64,000 nucleotides of DNA from Paraglaciecola sp. T6c (GTDB lineage Bacteria; Pseudomonadota; Gammaproteobacteria; Enterobacterales; Alteromonadaceae). The stretch spans positions 1,674,001 to 1,738,000 of the forward strand of contig NC_008228.1 in NCBI RefSeq assembly GCF_000014225.1. Direction: 5' to 3'. Made by a program: the position numbers and the translations under genes. The notes under the pieces are model-generated. The model had not been told where the DNA came from and did no database searches. It saw only the letters and a program-made list of their open reading frames with translations. Positions 25,414 to 34,329 of this stretch are shown one piece after another. Each line of letters starts with the position of its first letter. Position 1 is the stretch's first letter.

Positions 25414-26387
25414 TCATCCTCTCCATTAGCCTCACAATGGGTTATTTCAGCCTGAAGTTTCTCTACTAATTCATCGTCAATATCGTGACCGTGATTATCT
25501 ATAAGCGATTTGTAAAATGCAAAAACATCATCATCACAGAAAATCCAGTTTATCTGGCTATTTGAAAGACCTACCTGAGCAAGCTCATTTGATTGAGACT
25601 TATTGAATTCTGCATATTTTTGAAGCTTAGAAATTGCAGAGTGAGTTGAGGCAAAGTTACTGCTATTAACCAGCTCTTTTATAGCTAGCTCTTTTTCAAG
25701 TTCCGCAGCCAATTTGATATCCGGATAATGCTCTTTGAAGAACTGAGAAAGCCTTCTGTAGAATTTTACATCTGACTTGTTGCTAGAAGCCCATTCATCA
25801 ATAAGGAAGTCTTTAAGAGCATTTTCATCTAATACCGAATAATAATCCTTATCGTCAGCGACTAGATGTAAGTCTTCGCCCATCGGAATATGAAGCAGAA
25901 GGCTTTCCCAATTTATAGCATCACCTAAAGAACCATCCTTACCAGGAGGGTTACCGACGTCCATTCTAAGCTTTGCCTTCATAATAAGTTCAGCGTTGGG
26001 ATTTATCAGTGACGCCTTTTCAAACAATTCAGATATTTTCTCATCAGCCTTTAAGCTTTTTTCCGCTATATCATCAGTAACTTTTTTAATAAGAGAAGAT
26101 AGCTTCCTTTCATACTGCTTCTGATGTTCTCGTATTTCTTCGTACTCAGGGTAATCTTTACAAATTTGTGGAAACTGAGGTTTCTTTTGCTGTTCTTTTA
26201 GCTTTTTTAAAGCGTCAGCTATCTTATTTTCCCTATTACGTTGAAACTCATCTTTCACTTGATGCGGGAGCCATAGCTTTATGTCTCCTTTATCAAGTAA
26301 AACAACTAACTTATGTATCTCCTCTAAGTCATCATTTGAAAGGTGATAAAATGAAAGAAATACGTTAGTGTCAATGAATAGATTCAA
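25407..26387 (-). CDS. PIN-domain protein (DUF4935-like ribonuclease)
   Basis: A 326-residue protein with an N-terminal PIN ribonuclease domain. The acidic residues expected for metal binding are visible: D6 in FIDTNVF, E47 in VKDEFQR, D156 in GDAINWE and D178-D181 in VADDKDY. A lysine/glutamate-rich helical insertion (residues 50-125) separates the first two acidic groups, as in DUF4935-type PIN proteins. Residues 200-326 are helical and unknown. Translation starts at TTG with an AGGAG site 6 bases upstream. It is larger than VapC toxins and has no small antitoxin gene; its partner may be the DUF5677-like gene downstream. Confidence 0.85.
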   Translation of the reverse strand: MNLFIDTNVFLSFYHLSNDDLEEIHKLVVLLDKGDIKLWLPHQVKDEFQRNRENKIADALKKLKEQQKKPQFPQICKDYPEYEEIREHQKQYERKLSSLIKKVTDDIAEKSLKADEKISELFEKASLINPNAELIMKAKLRMDVGNPPGKDGSLGDAINWESLLLHIPMGEDLHLVADDKDYYSVLDENALKDFLIDEWASSNKSDVKFYRRLSQFFKEHYPDIKLAAELEKELAIKELVNSSNFASTHSAISKLQKYAEFNKSQSNELAQVGLSNSQINWIFCDDDVFAFYKSLIDNHGHDIDDELVEKLQAEITHCEANGEDDA

Positions 26388-26529
26388 GTGGTACTCCTAC
26401 CTTTCCATGGTGCTTAACAATATTAATAGCCGGAAAAGTTCCGTATTTAATACGCGGATGCAATCACGGCATTTTTCCGCCTTTCCCTATCTTTCCCTAT
26501 ATGTCGTTTTTAGCATACACCGTAACTTG

Positions 26530-26633
26530 TTGTACAGGTTAAATTTTTTTCGTTTTTTAAACACGCTTTTGTAGAAACACGGAAAACGTCCAAGATCTCG
26601 CTGTTTACCGGAAATAGCGAGAAACCTGTACAA
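26530..26633. repeat. Inverted repeats upstream of the PIN gene
   Basis: TTGTACAGGTT (26530-26540) and its perfect complement AACCTGTACAA (26623-26633). Directly adjacent to the right arm is a 7-bp hairpin TCTCGCT/AGCGAGA (26596-26622). Located 140-250 bases upstream of the PIN gene start, between it and the inverted repeat block. Confidence 0.75.
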
Positions 26634-26689
26634 AAAAGCAGTCTTAAGTAGTGCTCTTTATCACTAATTCTTATGGTTCAGCGCAGCGT

Positions 26690-26990
26690 AATTTTAGTGC
26701 GCGAAGCGTATGCTTTGGCTTTTTCACGACTCCAATTTTCCATATTTTTCTTCGGCTTGTCAGGTGTCCAGACATGGACGTCTGGACAAGGCGAAGTGCT
26801 TTACAGGGATGTTTCCTTTCGCCGCTCTGACATTGAAGGCGAATAAAAATATGGATCAAAAAATTGGTTGGAGATCGGCTTCTTTTGCTTACTTTTCTTA
26901 GCTGTTGAAGAAAAGTTAGTTGAACGAAATGGATTTCGTTTGAAAAATGGCATGGATGACGTGTGCGCAGCACATAAGTGAGCGCAGCTC
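26690..26990 (-). repeat. Inverted copy of island repeats (A fragment and C)
   Basis: Reverse complement related to 23262-23450 (repeat C, here 26801-26990) and to part of repeat A (here 26690-26780, sharing CACGACTCCAATTTTCCAT and GGCTTGTCAG). Together with the 23.2-24.4 kb block it flanks the PIN and DUF5677-like genes in inverted orientation. Beyond it, to about 27050, are short degenerate GAGCGAAGCTCATA-type repeats. Confidence 0.85.
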
Positions 26991-27075
26991 ATAGGCAGCG
27001 AAGCTGTGCTCCGTGAGCGAAGCTCATAAGGTAAGCACAGCGCATAAACAACCGCCAGATTGAAAAAAGAGCGCA

Positions 27076-27085
27076 TTGTCGACAA
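27076..27085. promoter_or_regulatory. GntR operator palindrome, site 1
   Basis: ATTGTCGACAAT context; core TTGTCGACAA fits the FadR-subfamily GntR consensus T-N-GT...AC-N-A. Lies 158 bases before the gntR start. Confidence 0.65.
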
Positions 27086-27127
27086 TCCCCGCATTTCCCT
27101 CTTGAAAAAACCAATTACTCTGCTATA

Positions 27128-27137
27128 TTGTCGACAA
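27128..27137. promoter_or_regulatory. GntR operator palindrome, site 2
   Basis: Second identical core TTGTCGACAA, 42 bases after the first, near the likely prp promoter. Confidence 0.65.
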
Positions 27138-27142
27138 CATTA

Positions 27143-27186
27143 AATCGCTGACGCACTTTATCTAAGTCGCTGACGCACTTTATTTT
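27143..27186. repeat. 22-bp tandem duplication in the prp leader
   Basis: TCGCTGACGCACTTTAT occurs at 27145-27161 and 27167-27183, between operator site 2 and the gntR start. Confidence 0.85.
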
Positions 27187-27242
27187 CAGTAAAAACTGTC
27201 GTCTTCATCGGGCGCCATCACTCAAGAGAACACGCTAAATTC

Positions 27243-27911
27243 ATGCAAAACCTAACCGAACAACCTATTACTGCTGCTGATAAAACCTTTTTCCAGTTGC
27301 GTAAAGACATCGTTGAAGGTGTGGTGCTGGCGGGTTCAAAGCTTAGTGAAACGGAGTTGTCGACAAAGTACGGCGTGAGCCGCGCCGTTATCCGAGAAGC
27401 GATAAACCGCTTAGAGGCGTGTCATATTGTCGAGCGCAAAGCCAATGTGGGGGCGCGGGTAGTGTCTTTGTCTCCCGAAGGGCTGGTGGACTTGTATCAA
27501 GTACGTGAGTCCCTTGAAGGCATGGCCGCGCGTTTAGCGGCACAAAATATGACCAATGACGAAATCGCCGACTTAAATGCTTTACTTAATGTGCACTCCC
27601 AAGACGTAAAAAATCACGGCTCTTATTATCAAGAGGCAGGGGACGTGGACTTTCACTACCGAATCATTTTAGGCAGTAAAAACAACCACCTTATCACCAT
27701 GCTAGTCAACGGTATTTATCATTTGGTGCGCATGTATCGCGTGCAGTTGGGCATGTCTGGCCCTCGCGTAAGCACAGCGTTTGATGAGCATAAACATATT
27801 GTACAAGCGATCTCGAATCGGGACGGCGAGTTAGCAGAGATGCTGATGCGCCGCCATATTTTATATTCGAAAAATAATATTCAGCGCAAATTAGCGCCAC
27901 AGCCGGTCTAG
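27243..27911 (+). CDS. GntR-family regulator of the methylcitrate operon (FadR/FCD type)
   Basis: A 222-residue regulator. The N-terminal winged helix has SETELSTKYGVSRAVIREA (residues 36-54); the C-terminal FCD ligand-binding domain has the metal-type histidines in DVDFHYRI and HKHIVQA. It heads the operon gntR-prpB-prpC-acnD-prpF. Three copies of TTGTCGACAA lie upstream or within its own gene (27076, 27128, 27357), consistent with autoregulation and repression of prp genes until 2-methylcitrate or a related effector accumulates. It replaces the sigma-54 PrpR activator found in enterics. Confidence 0.92.
   Translation: MQNLTEQPITAADKTFFQLRKDIVEGVVLAGSKLSETELSTKYGVSRAVIREAINRLEACHIVERKANVGARVVSLSPEGLVDLYQVRESLEGMAARLAAQNMTNDEIADLNALLNVHSQDVKNHGSYYQEAGDVDFHYRIILGSKNNHLITMLVNGIYHLVRMYRVQLGMSGPRVSTAFDEHKHIVQAISNRDGELAEMLMRRHILYSKNNIQRKLAPQPV
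27357..27366. promoter_or_regulatory. Third TTGTCGACAA site, inside the gntR coding region
   Basis: Exact copy of the core palindrome within codons 39-42 of the regulator gene. Could be an internal operator or a chance match at a Leu-Ser-Thr-Lys coding stretch. Confidence 0.4.
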
Positions 27912-28015
27912 CTGTGGCGTCATTTTGTTGTCATCAAATAACCCTTTAATTGTTGCATTGGGGTGAATGTTCACCTCATCACATCACATAATAACTACTC
28001 TAAGGAGCAAGTCAT

Positions 28016-28894
28016 ATGAGCCCAGGTCAAAAATTCCGCCAAGCCTTAGCCGATAATAAACCGCTGCAAATCGTTGGGGCGATCAACGCGTATTCCGCCA
28101 TGATGGCCAAGAAAATTGGCCACAAAGCCATTTACTTATCAGGTGGCGGTGTGGCGAATGCTTCTTACGGGTTACCGGATCTAGGCATGACGTCACTAAA
28201 CGACGTGATTGTCGACGTGCAGCGTATTACCTCGGCCTGTGACTTACCGCTGTTAGTGGATATCGACACGGGGTGGGGCGGTGCATTTAATATTGCCAAA
28301 ACCATTCGCGATATGGAAAAGGCGGGTGCTGCTGCGGTACATATGGAAGACCAAGTGGCCCAAAAGCGCTGTGGTCATCGCCCGAACAAGGAAATTGTAC
28401 CATTAGAGGAAATGGTTGACCGGATCAAAGCGGCGGTTGATGCGCGCACCGACCCTGACTTTTTCATCATGGCCCGCACTGACTCGTTCGCGCAAGAAGG
28501 TTTAGACGCCGCCATTGCCCGCGCTAAAGCATATGTTGCTGCCGGTGCCGACGGTATATTCGCAGAAGCGATTAAAACAGAAGAGCACTACCGCGCCTTC
28601 GCCGAGGCCTTAGATGTGCCGATTTTGGCGAATATTACTGAGTTTGGCCAAACCGAATTATGGAACAAAAAAGTGCTAGGTGAATGGGGCGCAGCGATGG
28701 TGCTTTACCCATTAAGTGCATTTCGCGCCATGAACAAAGCGGCCGAAAACGTGTACAACGCGATTTTAGAGCAGGGGGATCAAACCTCTGTGGTCGATAC
28801 CATGCAAACACGCATGGAGCTTTACGATTACCTGAATTATCACGATTACGAACAAAAGCTCGACAGTCTTTTTGCCCAAGGCAAAAACAAGTAA
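28016..28894 (+). CDS. prpB: Methylisocitrate lyase
   Basis: A 292-residue PrpB of the ICL/PEPM family. It shows the catalytic loop KRCGH near residue 120, the Mg-binding DIDTGWGG and HMEDQ segments, and [19 protein letters not shown] near the C-terminus. It cleaves 2-methylisocitrate to pyruvate and succinate, the last step of the cycle. A GGAG ribosome site (AAGGAGCAAGTCAT) precedes ATG. It is 104 bases after gntR and 115 bases before prpC. Confidence 0.96.
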   Translation: MSPGQKFRQALADNKPLQIVGAINAYSAMMAKKIGHKAIYLSGGGVANASYGLPDLGMTSLNDVIVDVQRITSACDLPLLVDIDTGWGGAFNIAKTIRDMEKAGAAAVHMEDQVAQKRCGHRPNKEIVPLEEMVDRIKAAVDARTDPDFFIMARTDSFAQEGLDAAIARAKAYVAAGADGIFAEAIKTEEHYRAFAEALDVPILANITEFGQTELWNKKVLGEWGAAMVLYPLSAFRAMNKAAENVYNAILEQGDQTSVVDTMQTRMELYDYLNYHDYEQKLDSLFAQGKNK

Positions 28895-29009
28895 GCGCAT
28901 AAATAGCGTCGCGTAAACCGAAGTTTCACGGCGCAAAAAAATCAAAGTGATTAACGTTTTAACGAGCACGTCAAATAAACGTTAACGAATACATATTTAG
29001 GAGCAAATC

Positions 29010-30134
29010 ATGGTTGACAAAAAATTAAGTGGTGCGGGTTTACGTGGTCAAAGTGCAGGTGAAACGGCGTTATGTACAGTGGGTAAGTCCGGTTCTGGTT
29101 TAACGTACTCAGGTTATGACGTTTCGGATTTAGCGGACAACGCGACGTTTGAAGAGGTAGCCTATTTACTGTTTAACGGTGAACTGCCTAATCAAGCCCA
29201 ACTCGATGAATACAAAGCATCTTTGCTGACCCAGCGTGATTTACCCCAAGCACTTAAAGAGGTGCTGAAACTTATTCCAAAAGACGCGCACCCAATGGAT
29301 GTAATGCGCACAGGGTGCTCATTTCTAGGCAACATTGAGCCAGAAACTGATTTTTCCCAGCAACATAAAGCGGCGAATCGTTTGTTGGCGGCGTTTCCTG
29401 CCATCATGTGTTACTGGTATCGCTTCACCCATGATGGCGTTGAGATTGATTGCACCACAGATGAAGACTCGTTAGGCGGACATTTCTTGGCGTTACTTCA
29501 CGGTAAAACACCATCAGAGCAGCACCGTAAAGTGATGGATGTATCGCTTATTTTGTACGCAGAACATGAATTTAATGCTTCTACCTTTACTGCGCGTGTG
29601 TGTGCGTCGACGCTGTCTGACATGTTCTCTTGTGTGACCGGTGCGATTGGTTCGTTGCGCGGTCCATTACATGGAGGGGCGAACGAAGCCGCCATGGACA
29701 TGATCCAAAAGTTCAGCTCCCCTGCGGATGCCAAAGTTCAAATGGCTGGCATGCTTGAGCGTAAAGAAAAAATCATGGGCTTTGGCCATGCGATTTACCG
29801 CGAGTCTGACCCGCGTAACGTGATCATCAAACGATGGTCAGAAAAACTGGCGCAAGAAAATGGCGATACATCCTTGTATGACATTTCAGTGGCCTGTGAA
29901 GAGTTCATGTGGGACAGCAAAAAACTGTTCTGTAATGCGGATTTCTTCCATGCGTCTGCGTATCACTTTATGGGTATTCCGACTAAATTGTTCACGCCTA
30001 TTTTTGTGTGTTCACGCCTAACTGGTTGGGCTGCACACGTGATGGAGCAGCGCAGCAACAATCGTATTATTCGCCCAAGCGCGGATTACGTTGGGCCAGA
30101 GCCGCGTAAAGTGTCACCTATTAGTCAGCGCTAA
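29010..30134 (+). CDS. prpC: 2-Methylcitrate synthase
   Basis: A 374-residue citrate-synthase-family enzyme, the short PrpC length. Active-site regions visible are GPLHGGANEAAM, FGHAIYRESDPR and the C-terminal RPSADYVGPEPR. It condenses propionyl-CoA with oxaloacetate. Context between prpB and acnD fixes the identity as PrpC rather than GltA. AGGAG sits 8 bases before the ATG. Confidence 0.96.
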   Translation: MVDKKLSGAGLRGQSAGETALCTVGKSGSGLTYSGYDVSDLADNATFEEVAYLLFNGELPNQAQLDEYKASLLTQRDLPQALKEVLKLIPKDAHPMDVMRTGCSFLGNIEPETDFSQQHKAANRLLAAFPAIMCYWYRFTHDGVEIDCTTDEDSLGGHFLALLHGKTPSEQHRKVMDVSLILYAEHEFNASTFTARVCASTLSDMFSCVTGAIGSLRGPLHGGANEAAMDMIQKFSSPADAKVQMAGMLERKEKIMGFGHAIYRESDPRNVIIKRWSEKLAQENGDTSLYDISVACEEFMWDSKKLFCNADFFHASAYHFMGIPTKLFTPIFVCSRLTGWAAHVMEQRSNNRIIRPSADYVGPEPRKVSPISQR

Positions 30135-30266
30135 GCGGGCGAGCAGGGCGAATGTGTATGCATTCGCTTGTGCCTCATCGCTTACATTTTTTCGCCAGTA
30201 TTTGCATTTCTCATTATCAAACAGGTTATGACTGGCGCGTTGTTACTCTCGTATTTAAGGACCGCT

Positions 30267-32873
30267 ATGAATACTGATTACCGTAAACCTCTTCCAGGCA
30301 CCCAGCTTGACTATTTTGATACTCAAGCAGCCGTGGATGCCATTACCCCTGGCGCTTATGCCAAATTACCTTATACCTCACGGGTGCTCGCTGAAAATTT
30401 GGTAAGACGCTGTGCCCCTGAACAACTCACCGACTCGCTTAAGCAGTTGATTGATCGTAAACGTGACTTGGACTTTCCTTGGTTTCCAGCACGCGTGGTG
30501 TGCCACGATATTCTTGGGCAAACGGCGCTGGTTGACTTAGCGGGATTGCGCGATGCCATCGCTGAAAAAGGCGGTGACCCGTCAAAAGTGAATCCAGTAG
30601 TGCCCACCCAGTTGGTGGTGGATCACTCATTGGCCGTTGAATACGGTGGTTTTGATAAAGACGCGTTTGAGAAAAATCGCGCGGTAGAGGACAGACGCAA
30701 CGAAGACCGCTTTCATTTTATTCAATGGACCAAAACCTCGTTTAAAAACGTCGATGTTATTCCCTCAGGTAACGGCATTTTGCATCAAATTAACCTTGAG
30801 CGTATGTCGCCAGTGGTGCAAAAGCTAAATGGCGTGGCCTTTCCGGATACGTTAGTGGGCACCGACAGCCACACACCCATGGTCGATGCCCTTGGCGTGA
30901 TGTCGATTGGTGTCGGTGGCCTTGAAGCAGAAAGCGTTATGCTTGGGCGAGCTTCTTATATGCGCCTACCAGATATTATCGGTGTGGAATTGACAGGCCG
31001 GCCGCAAGCGGGGATCACCGCCACCGATGTGGTGTTGGCATTGACCGAATTTTTACGTAAAGAAAAAGTGGTGTCGTCGTATCTAGAGTTTTACGGCGAA
31101 GGCACTAAGCACCTGACCTTGGGTGACCGCGCAACCATTTCAAACATGACCCCAGAATACGGCGCCACCGCAGCCATGTTCTACATCGACCGTCAAACCA
31201 TTGATTATTTGACTCTCACCGGCCGTGATGACGAGCAGGTGAAATTGGTTGAAACCTACGCAAAACACACTGGTTTGTGGGCTGATAGCCTTGAAACTGC
31301 TGAGTACGAGCGTGTACTGACATTTGATTTATCGACTATTGGGCGCAATATTGCTGGGCCGTCGAATCCTCATAGTCGCGTTCCCACCTCTGAATTGGCC
31401 GAACGTGGTATCAGTGGGGTGATAGAAAACGAAGAAGGCAAAATGCCCGATGGCGCTGTTATTATTGCGGCGATAACCAGTTGTACCAACACCAGTAACC
31501 CGCGCAACATGGTGGCGGCTGGCTTAATTGCTCGCAATGCCAACAAGCTTGGCTTAACGCGTAAGCCTTGGGTAAAAAGCTCTTTGGCACCTGGCTCAAA
31601 AGCGGTGCAGCTGTATTTAGAAGACGCCAAATTATTGCCTGAGCTAGAACAACTCGGGTTTGGCGTGGTGGCATTTGCTTGTACATCATGTAACGGCATG
31701 AGCGGTGCGCTTGACCCGGTGATCCAACAGGAAATTACTGATCGCGACCTATACACAACGGCTGTGTTGTCGGGTAACCGTAACTTTGATGGGCGTATTC
31801 ACCCTTATGCGCAGCAAGCGTTTTTGGCGTCCCCCCCTTTAGTCGTGGCGTATGCTATTGCCGGTACTATTCGTTTTGATATCGAAAGGGATATTTTAGG
31901 CCATGATAAAAACGGTAATCCAGTCACGCTAAAAGATATTTGGCCTACCGATCAAGAGATTGATGCGGTCGTCAAAGCTAGCGTTAAACCTGAGCAGTTC
32001 CGCAAAGTGTACGAGCCCATGTTTGATTTAAAAGTGGAGTATGGCGCGCACATCAACCCTCAGTACGATTGGCGCCCACAAAGTACTTATATTCGTCGTC
32101 CTCCTTATTGGGAAGGGGCCTTAGCCGGCGAGCGTGCCATGAAGGGCTTACGTCCATTGGCGGTGTTGGGCGACAACATCACTACGGATCACTTATCGCC
32201 TTCAAACGCTATTCAATTAAACAGCGCGGCAGGTGCCTATTTGCACAAAATGGGGTTGCCCGAAGAAGACTTTAACTCTTACGCGACCCACAGGGGCGAC
32301 CACTTAACCGCGCAGCGCGCAACGTTTGCAAATCCTAAACTGTTTAATGAAATGGTGCGTGAAGTCGGTGCTGACGGGAAAAGTAAGGTCAAACAAGGCT
32401 CGCTAACGCGTTTAGAGCCACAGGGTACAGAAATGCGTATGTGGGAAGCGATTGAAACCTACATGCAGCGCAAGCAGCCACTGATTATTGTGGCGGGTGC
32501 GGATTATGGTCAGGGTTCATCCCGTGACTGGGCAGCCAAAGGTGTACGTTTAGCGGGTGTTGAAGTGATTGTTGCCGAAGGTTTTGAGCGTATTCACCGT
32601 ACTAACTTGATTGGTATGGGCGTATTACCGCTGGAGTTTATGCCGGGAGATAACCGTCACACGTATCAGATAGATGGCAGTGAAACCTATGATGTAGTAG
32701 GTGAGCGCAAGCCAGGTGCACAAATGACCCTGAACATTACCCGCAAAAACGGTGAGCAGGTGAGTGTGCCGGTCAAGTGCCGTATTGATACCCAAGAGGA
32801 ATCGTCCATCTATGAAGCGGGCGGTGTGCTACAACGCTTCGCGCAAGACTTTCTTGAAGCGACAGTAGGGTAA
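30267..32873 (+). CDS. acnD: Fe/S-dependent 2-methylcitrate dehydratase
   Basis: An 868-residue aconitase-family enzyme. The frame opens earlier at 30168, but MNTDYRKPLPGT at 30267 with an AAGGA ribosome site is the family start. Cluster cysteines are in ITSCTN and FACTSCNGMSG; the C-terminal swivel domain has GQGSSRDWAAKG. AcnD dehydrates 2-methylcitrate and needs PrpF; together they replace PrpD. The expected PrpF gene follows 9 bases later. No prpD or prpE is in the window. Confidence 0.96.
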   Translation: MNTDYRKPLPGTQLDYFDTQAAVDAITPGAYAKLPYTSRVLAENLVRRCAPEQLTDSLKQLIDRKRDLDFPWFPARVVCHDILGQTALVDLAGLRDAIAEKGGDPSKVNPVVPTQLVVDHSLAVEYGGFDKDAFEKNRAVEDRRNEDRFHFIQWTKTSFKNVDVIPSGNGILHQINLERMSPVVQKLNGVAFPDTLVGTDSHTPMVDALGVMSIGVGGLEAESVMLGRASYMRLPDIIGVELTGRPQAGITATDVVLALTEFLRKEKVVSSYLEFYGEGTKHLTLGDRATISNMTPEYGATAAMFYIDRQTIDYLTLTGRDDEQVKLVETYAKHTGLWADSLETAEYERVLTFDLSTIGRNIAGPSNPHSRVPTSELAERGISGVIENEEGKMPDGAVIIAAITSCTNTSNPRNMVAAGLIARNANKLGLTRKPWVKSSLAPGSKAVQLYLEDAKLLPELEQLGFGVVAFACTSCNGMSGALDPVIQQEITDRDLYTTAVLSGNRNFDGRIHPYAQQAFLASPPLVVAYAIAGTIRFDIERDILGHDKNGNPVTLKDIWPTDQEIDAVVKASVKPEQFRKVYEPMFDLKVEYGAHINPQYDWRPQSTYIRRPPYWEGALAGERAMKGLRPLAVLGDNITTDHLSPSNAIQLNSAAGAYLHKMGLPEEDFNSYATHRGDHLTAQRATFANPKLFNEMVREVGADGKSKVKQGSLTRLEPQGTEMRMWEAIETYMQRKQPLIIVAGADYGQGSSRDWAAKGVRLAGVEVIVAEGFERIHRTNLIGMGVLPLEFMPGDNRHTYQIDGSETYDVVGERKPGAQMTLNITRKNGEQVSVPVKCRIDTQEESSIYEAGGVLQRFAQDFLEATVG

Positions 32874-32882
32874 GGAGTAGGC

Positions 32883-34112
32883 ATGGCTACTGAATCTAAA
32901 ACACATCAGCCACAAATCAAAATCCCTGCGACATATATGCGCGGAGGCACCAGTAAAGGGGTGTTCTTCGCTCTGAATGACTTACCAGAGGTGGCGCAAA
33001 AGCCTGGCCCTGCAAGGGACAACCTCTTACTGCGGGTGATTGGCAGCCCTGATCCTTACGCTAAGCAAACCGACGGTATGGGCGGCGCAACGTCGAGTAC
33101 CAGCAAAACGGTGATCCTGTCGAAAAGCGATCGAGCCTGCCACGATGTGAATTATCTGTTCGGCCAAGTGGCTATCGATAAAGCCTTTGTCGATTGGAGC
33201 GGTAACTGCGGTAACTTAACGGCTGCTGTGGGCTCGTTTGCCATCAGCAATGGTTTGGTGAGCGCCAGCCGTATTCCGCAAAACGGCATTGCCGAGGTGC
33301 GTATTTGGCAGCAAAATATCCAGAAAACCATCATCGCCCATGTGCCCATCACCGATGGCGAAGTACAAGAAACCGGTGATTTTGAGTTAGACGGTGTGAC
33401 ATTTCCTGCAGCTGAAGTGTTGATAGAATTTATGCACCCAGCGGATGACGGCGATGCGGCTGCCGAAGGCCCAAGTGGCATGTTCCCCACAGGTAATATT
33501 GTGGATACCTTGGATTCACCTGAGCTGGCGGCTGTTGGGGTAAACAACCTTAAAGCCACGTTAATCAATGCAGGTATTCCAACGATTTTTGTAAACGCGG
33601 AAGACATTGGTTATACAGGCACAGAATTGCAAGAGGTGATAAACGGCGATCCCGCTGCACTGACCAAGTTTGAAACCATTCGCGCTCAAGGTGCTGTGCA
33701 AATGGGGTTAATCAAGGATATTAGTGAAGCTGCGTCACGCCAGCATACGCCGAAAGTCGCGTTTGTAGCGCCGCCAACGCCTTATGTGTCATCCAGTGGC
33801 AAGGCCATTGAACGTGATGACATCGATGTATTGGTGCGGGCCATGTCGATGGGTAAATTGCATCACGCCATGATGGGCACGGCAGCCGTGGCCATTGGTA
33901 CAGCTGCAGCCATACCAGGCACACTGGTAAATTTAGCCGCGGGCGGTAACGAGCGCAGCGATGTGCGTTTCGGTCATCCGTCAGGCACCCTAAAAGTCGG
34001 CGCGGCTGCCGAGCAAGTGGATGGCCAATGGTCAGTGATAAAAGCGTCCATGAGTCGCAGTGCGCGTGTATTGATGGAAGGCTGGGTGCGTATCCCTAAA
34101 GACAGCTTCTAA
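32883..34112 (+). CDS. prpF: AcnD-accessory isomerase PrpF
   Basis: A 409-residue PrpF protein with the diaminopimelate-epimerase-like fold. It begins with the conserved ATYMRGGTSKGVFF and has DWSGNCGNL near residue 103. It isomerises trans-2-methylaconitate so that the product of AcnD can be used. It starts 9 bases after acnD and ends the operon, with a strong terminator at 34216-34250. Confidence 0.95.
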   Translation: MATESKTHQPQIKIPATYMRGGTSKGVFFALNDLPEVAQKPGPARDNLLLRVIGSPDPYAKQTDGMGGATSSTSKTVILSKSDRACHDVNYLFGQVAIDKAFVDWSGNCGNLTAAVGSFAISNGLVSASRIPQNGIAEVRIWQQNIQKTIIAHVPITDGEVQETGDFELDGVTFPAAEVLIEFMHPADDGDAAAEGPSGMFPTGNIVDTLDSPELAAVGVNNLKATLINAGIPTIFVNAEDIGYTGTELQEVINGDPAALTKFETIRAQGAVQMGLIKDISEAASRQHTPKVAFVAPPTPYVSSSGKAIERDDIDVLVRAMSMGKLHHAMMGTAAVAIGTAAAIPGTLVNLAAGGNERSDVRFGHPSGTLKVGAAAEQVDGQWSVIKASMSRSARVLMEGWVRIPKDSF

Positions 34113-34215
34113 CTCGCTTAACGAGCACAGCTTAAGTCACTTGTCGGGGTTGGCGCCGAATATCGCCAGTATCGGCTAAGCTGACTTAATCGGCGTCATT
34201 TAGATAAGCGATTGG

Positions 34216-34250
34216 AAAGCGACCTTAGCCTTTGCTAAGGTCGCTTTTTT
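34216..34250 (+). terminator. Rho-independent terminator of the prp operon
   Basis: Stem AAAGCGACCTTAGC / GCTAAGGTCGCTTT with a short loop and a run of T residues, 104 bases after the prpF stop. Confidence 0.92.
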
Positions 34251-34329
34251 ATATCAGTTGCTTTCACAGCGTATCGAAATTCTATTTTTCAATCTAAGTT
34301 GAGCTCGTAATTAAGGATAAGCTGCAAGG

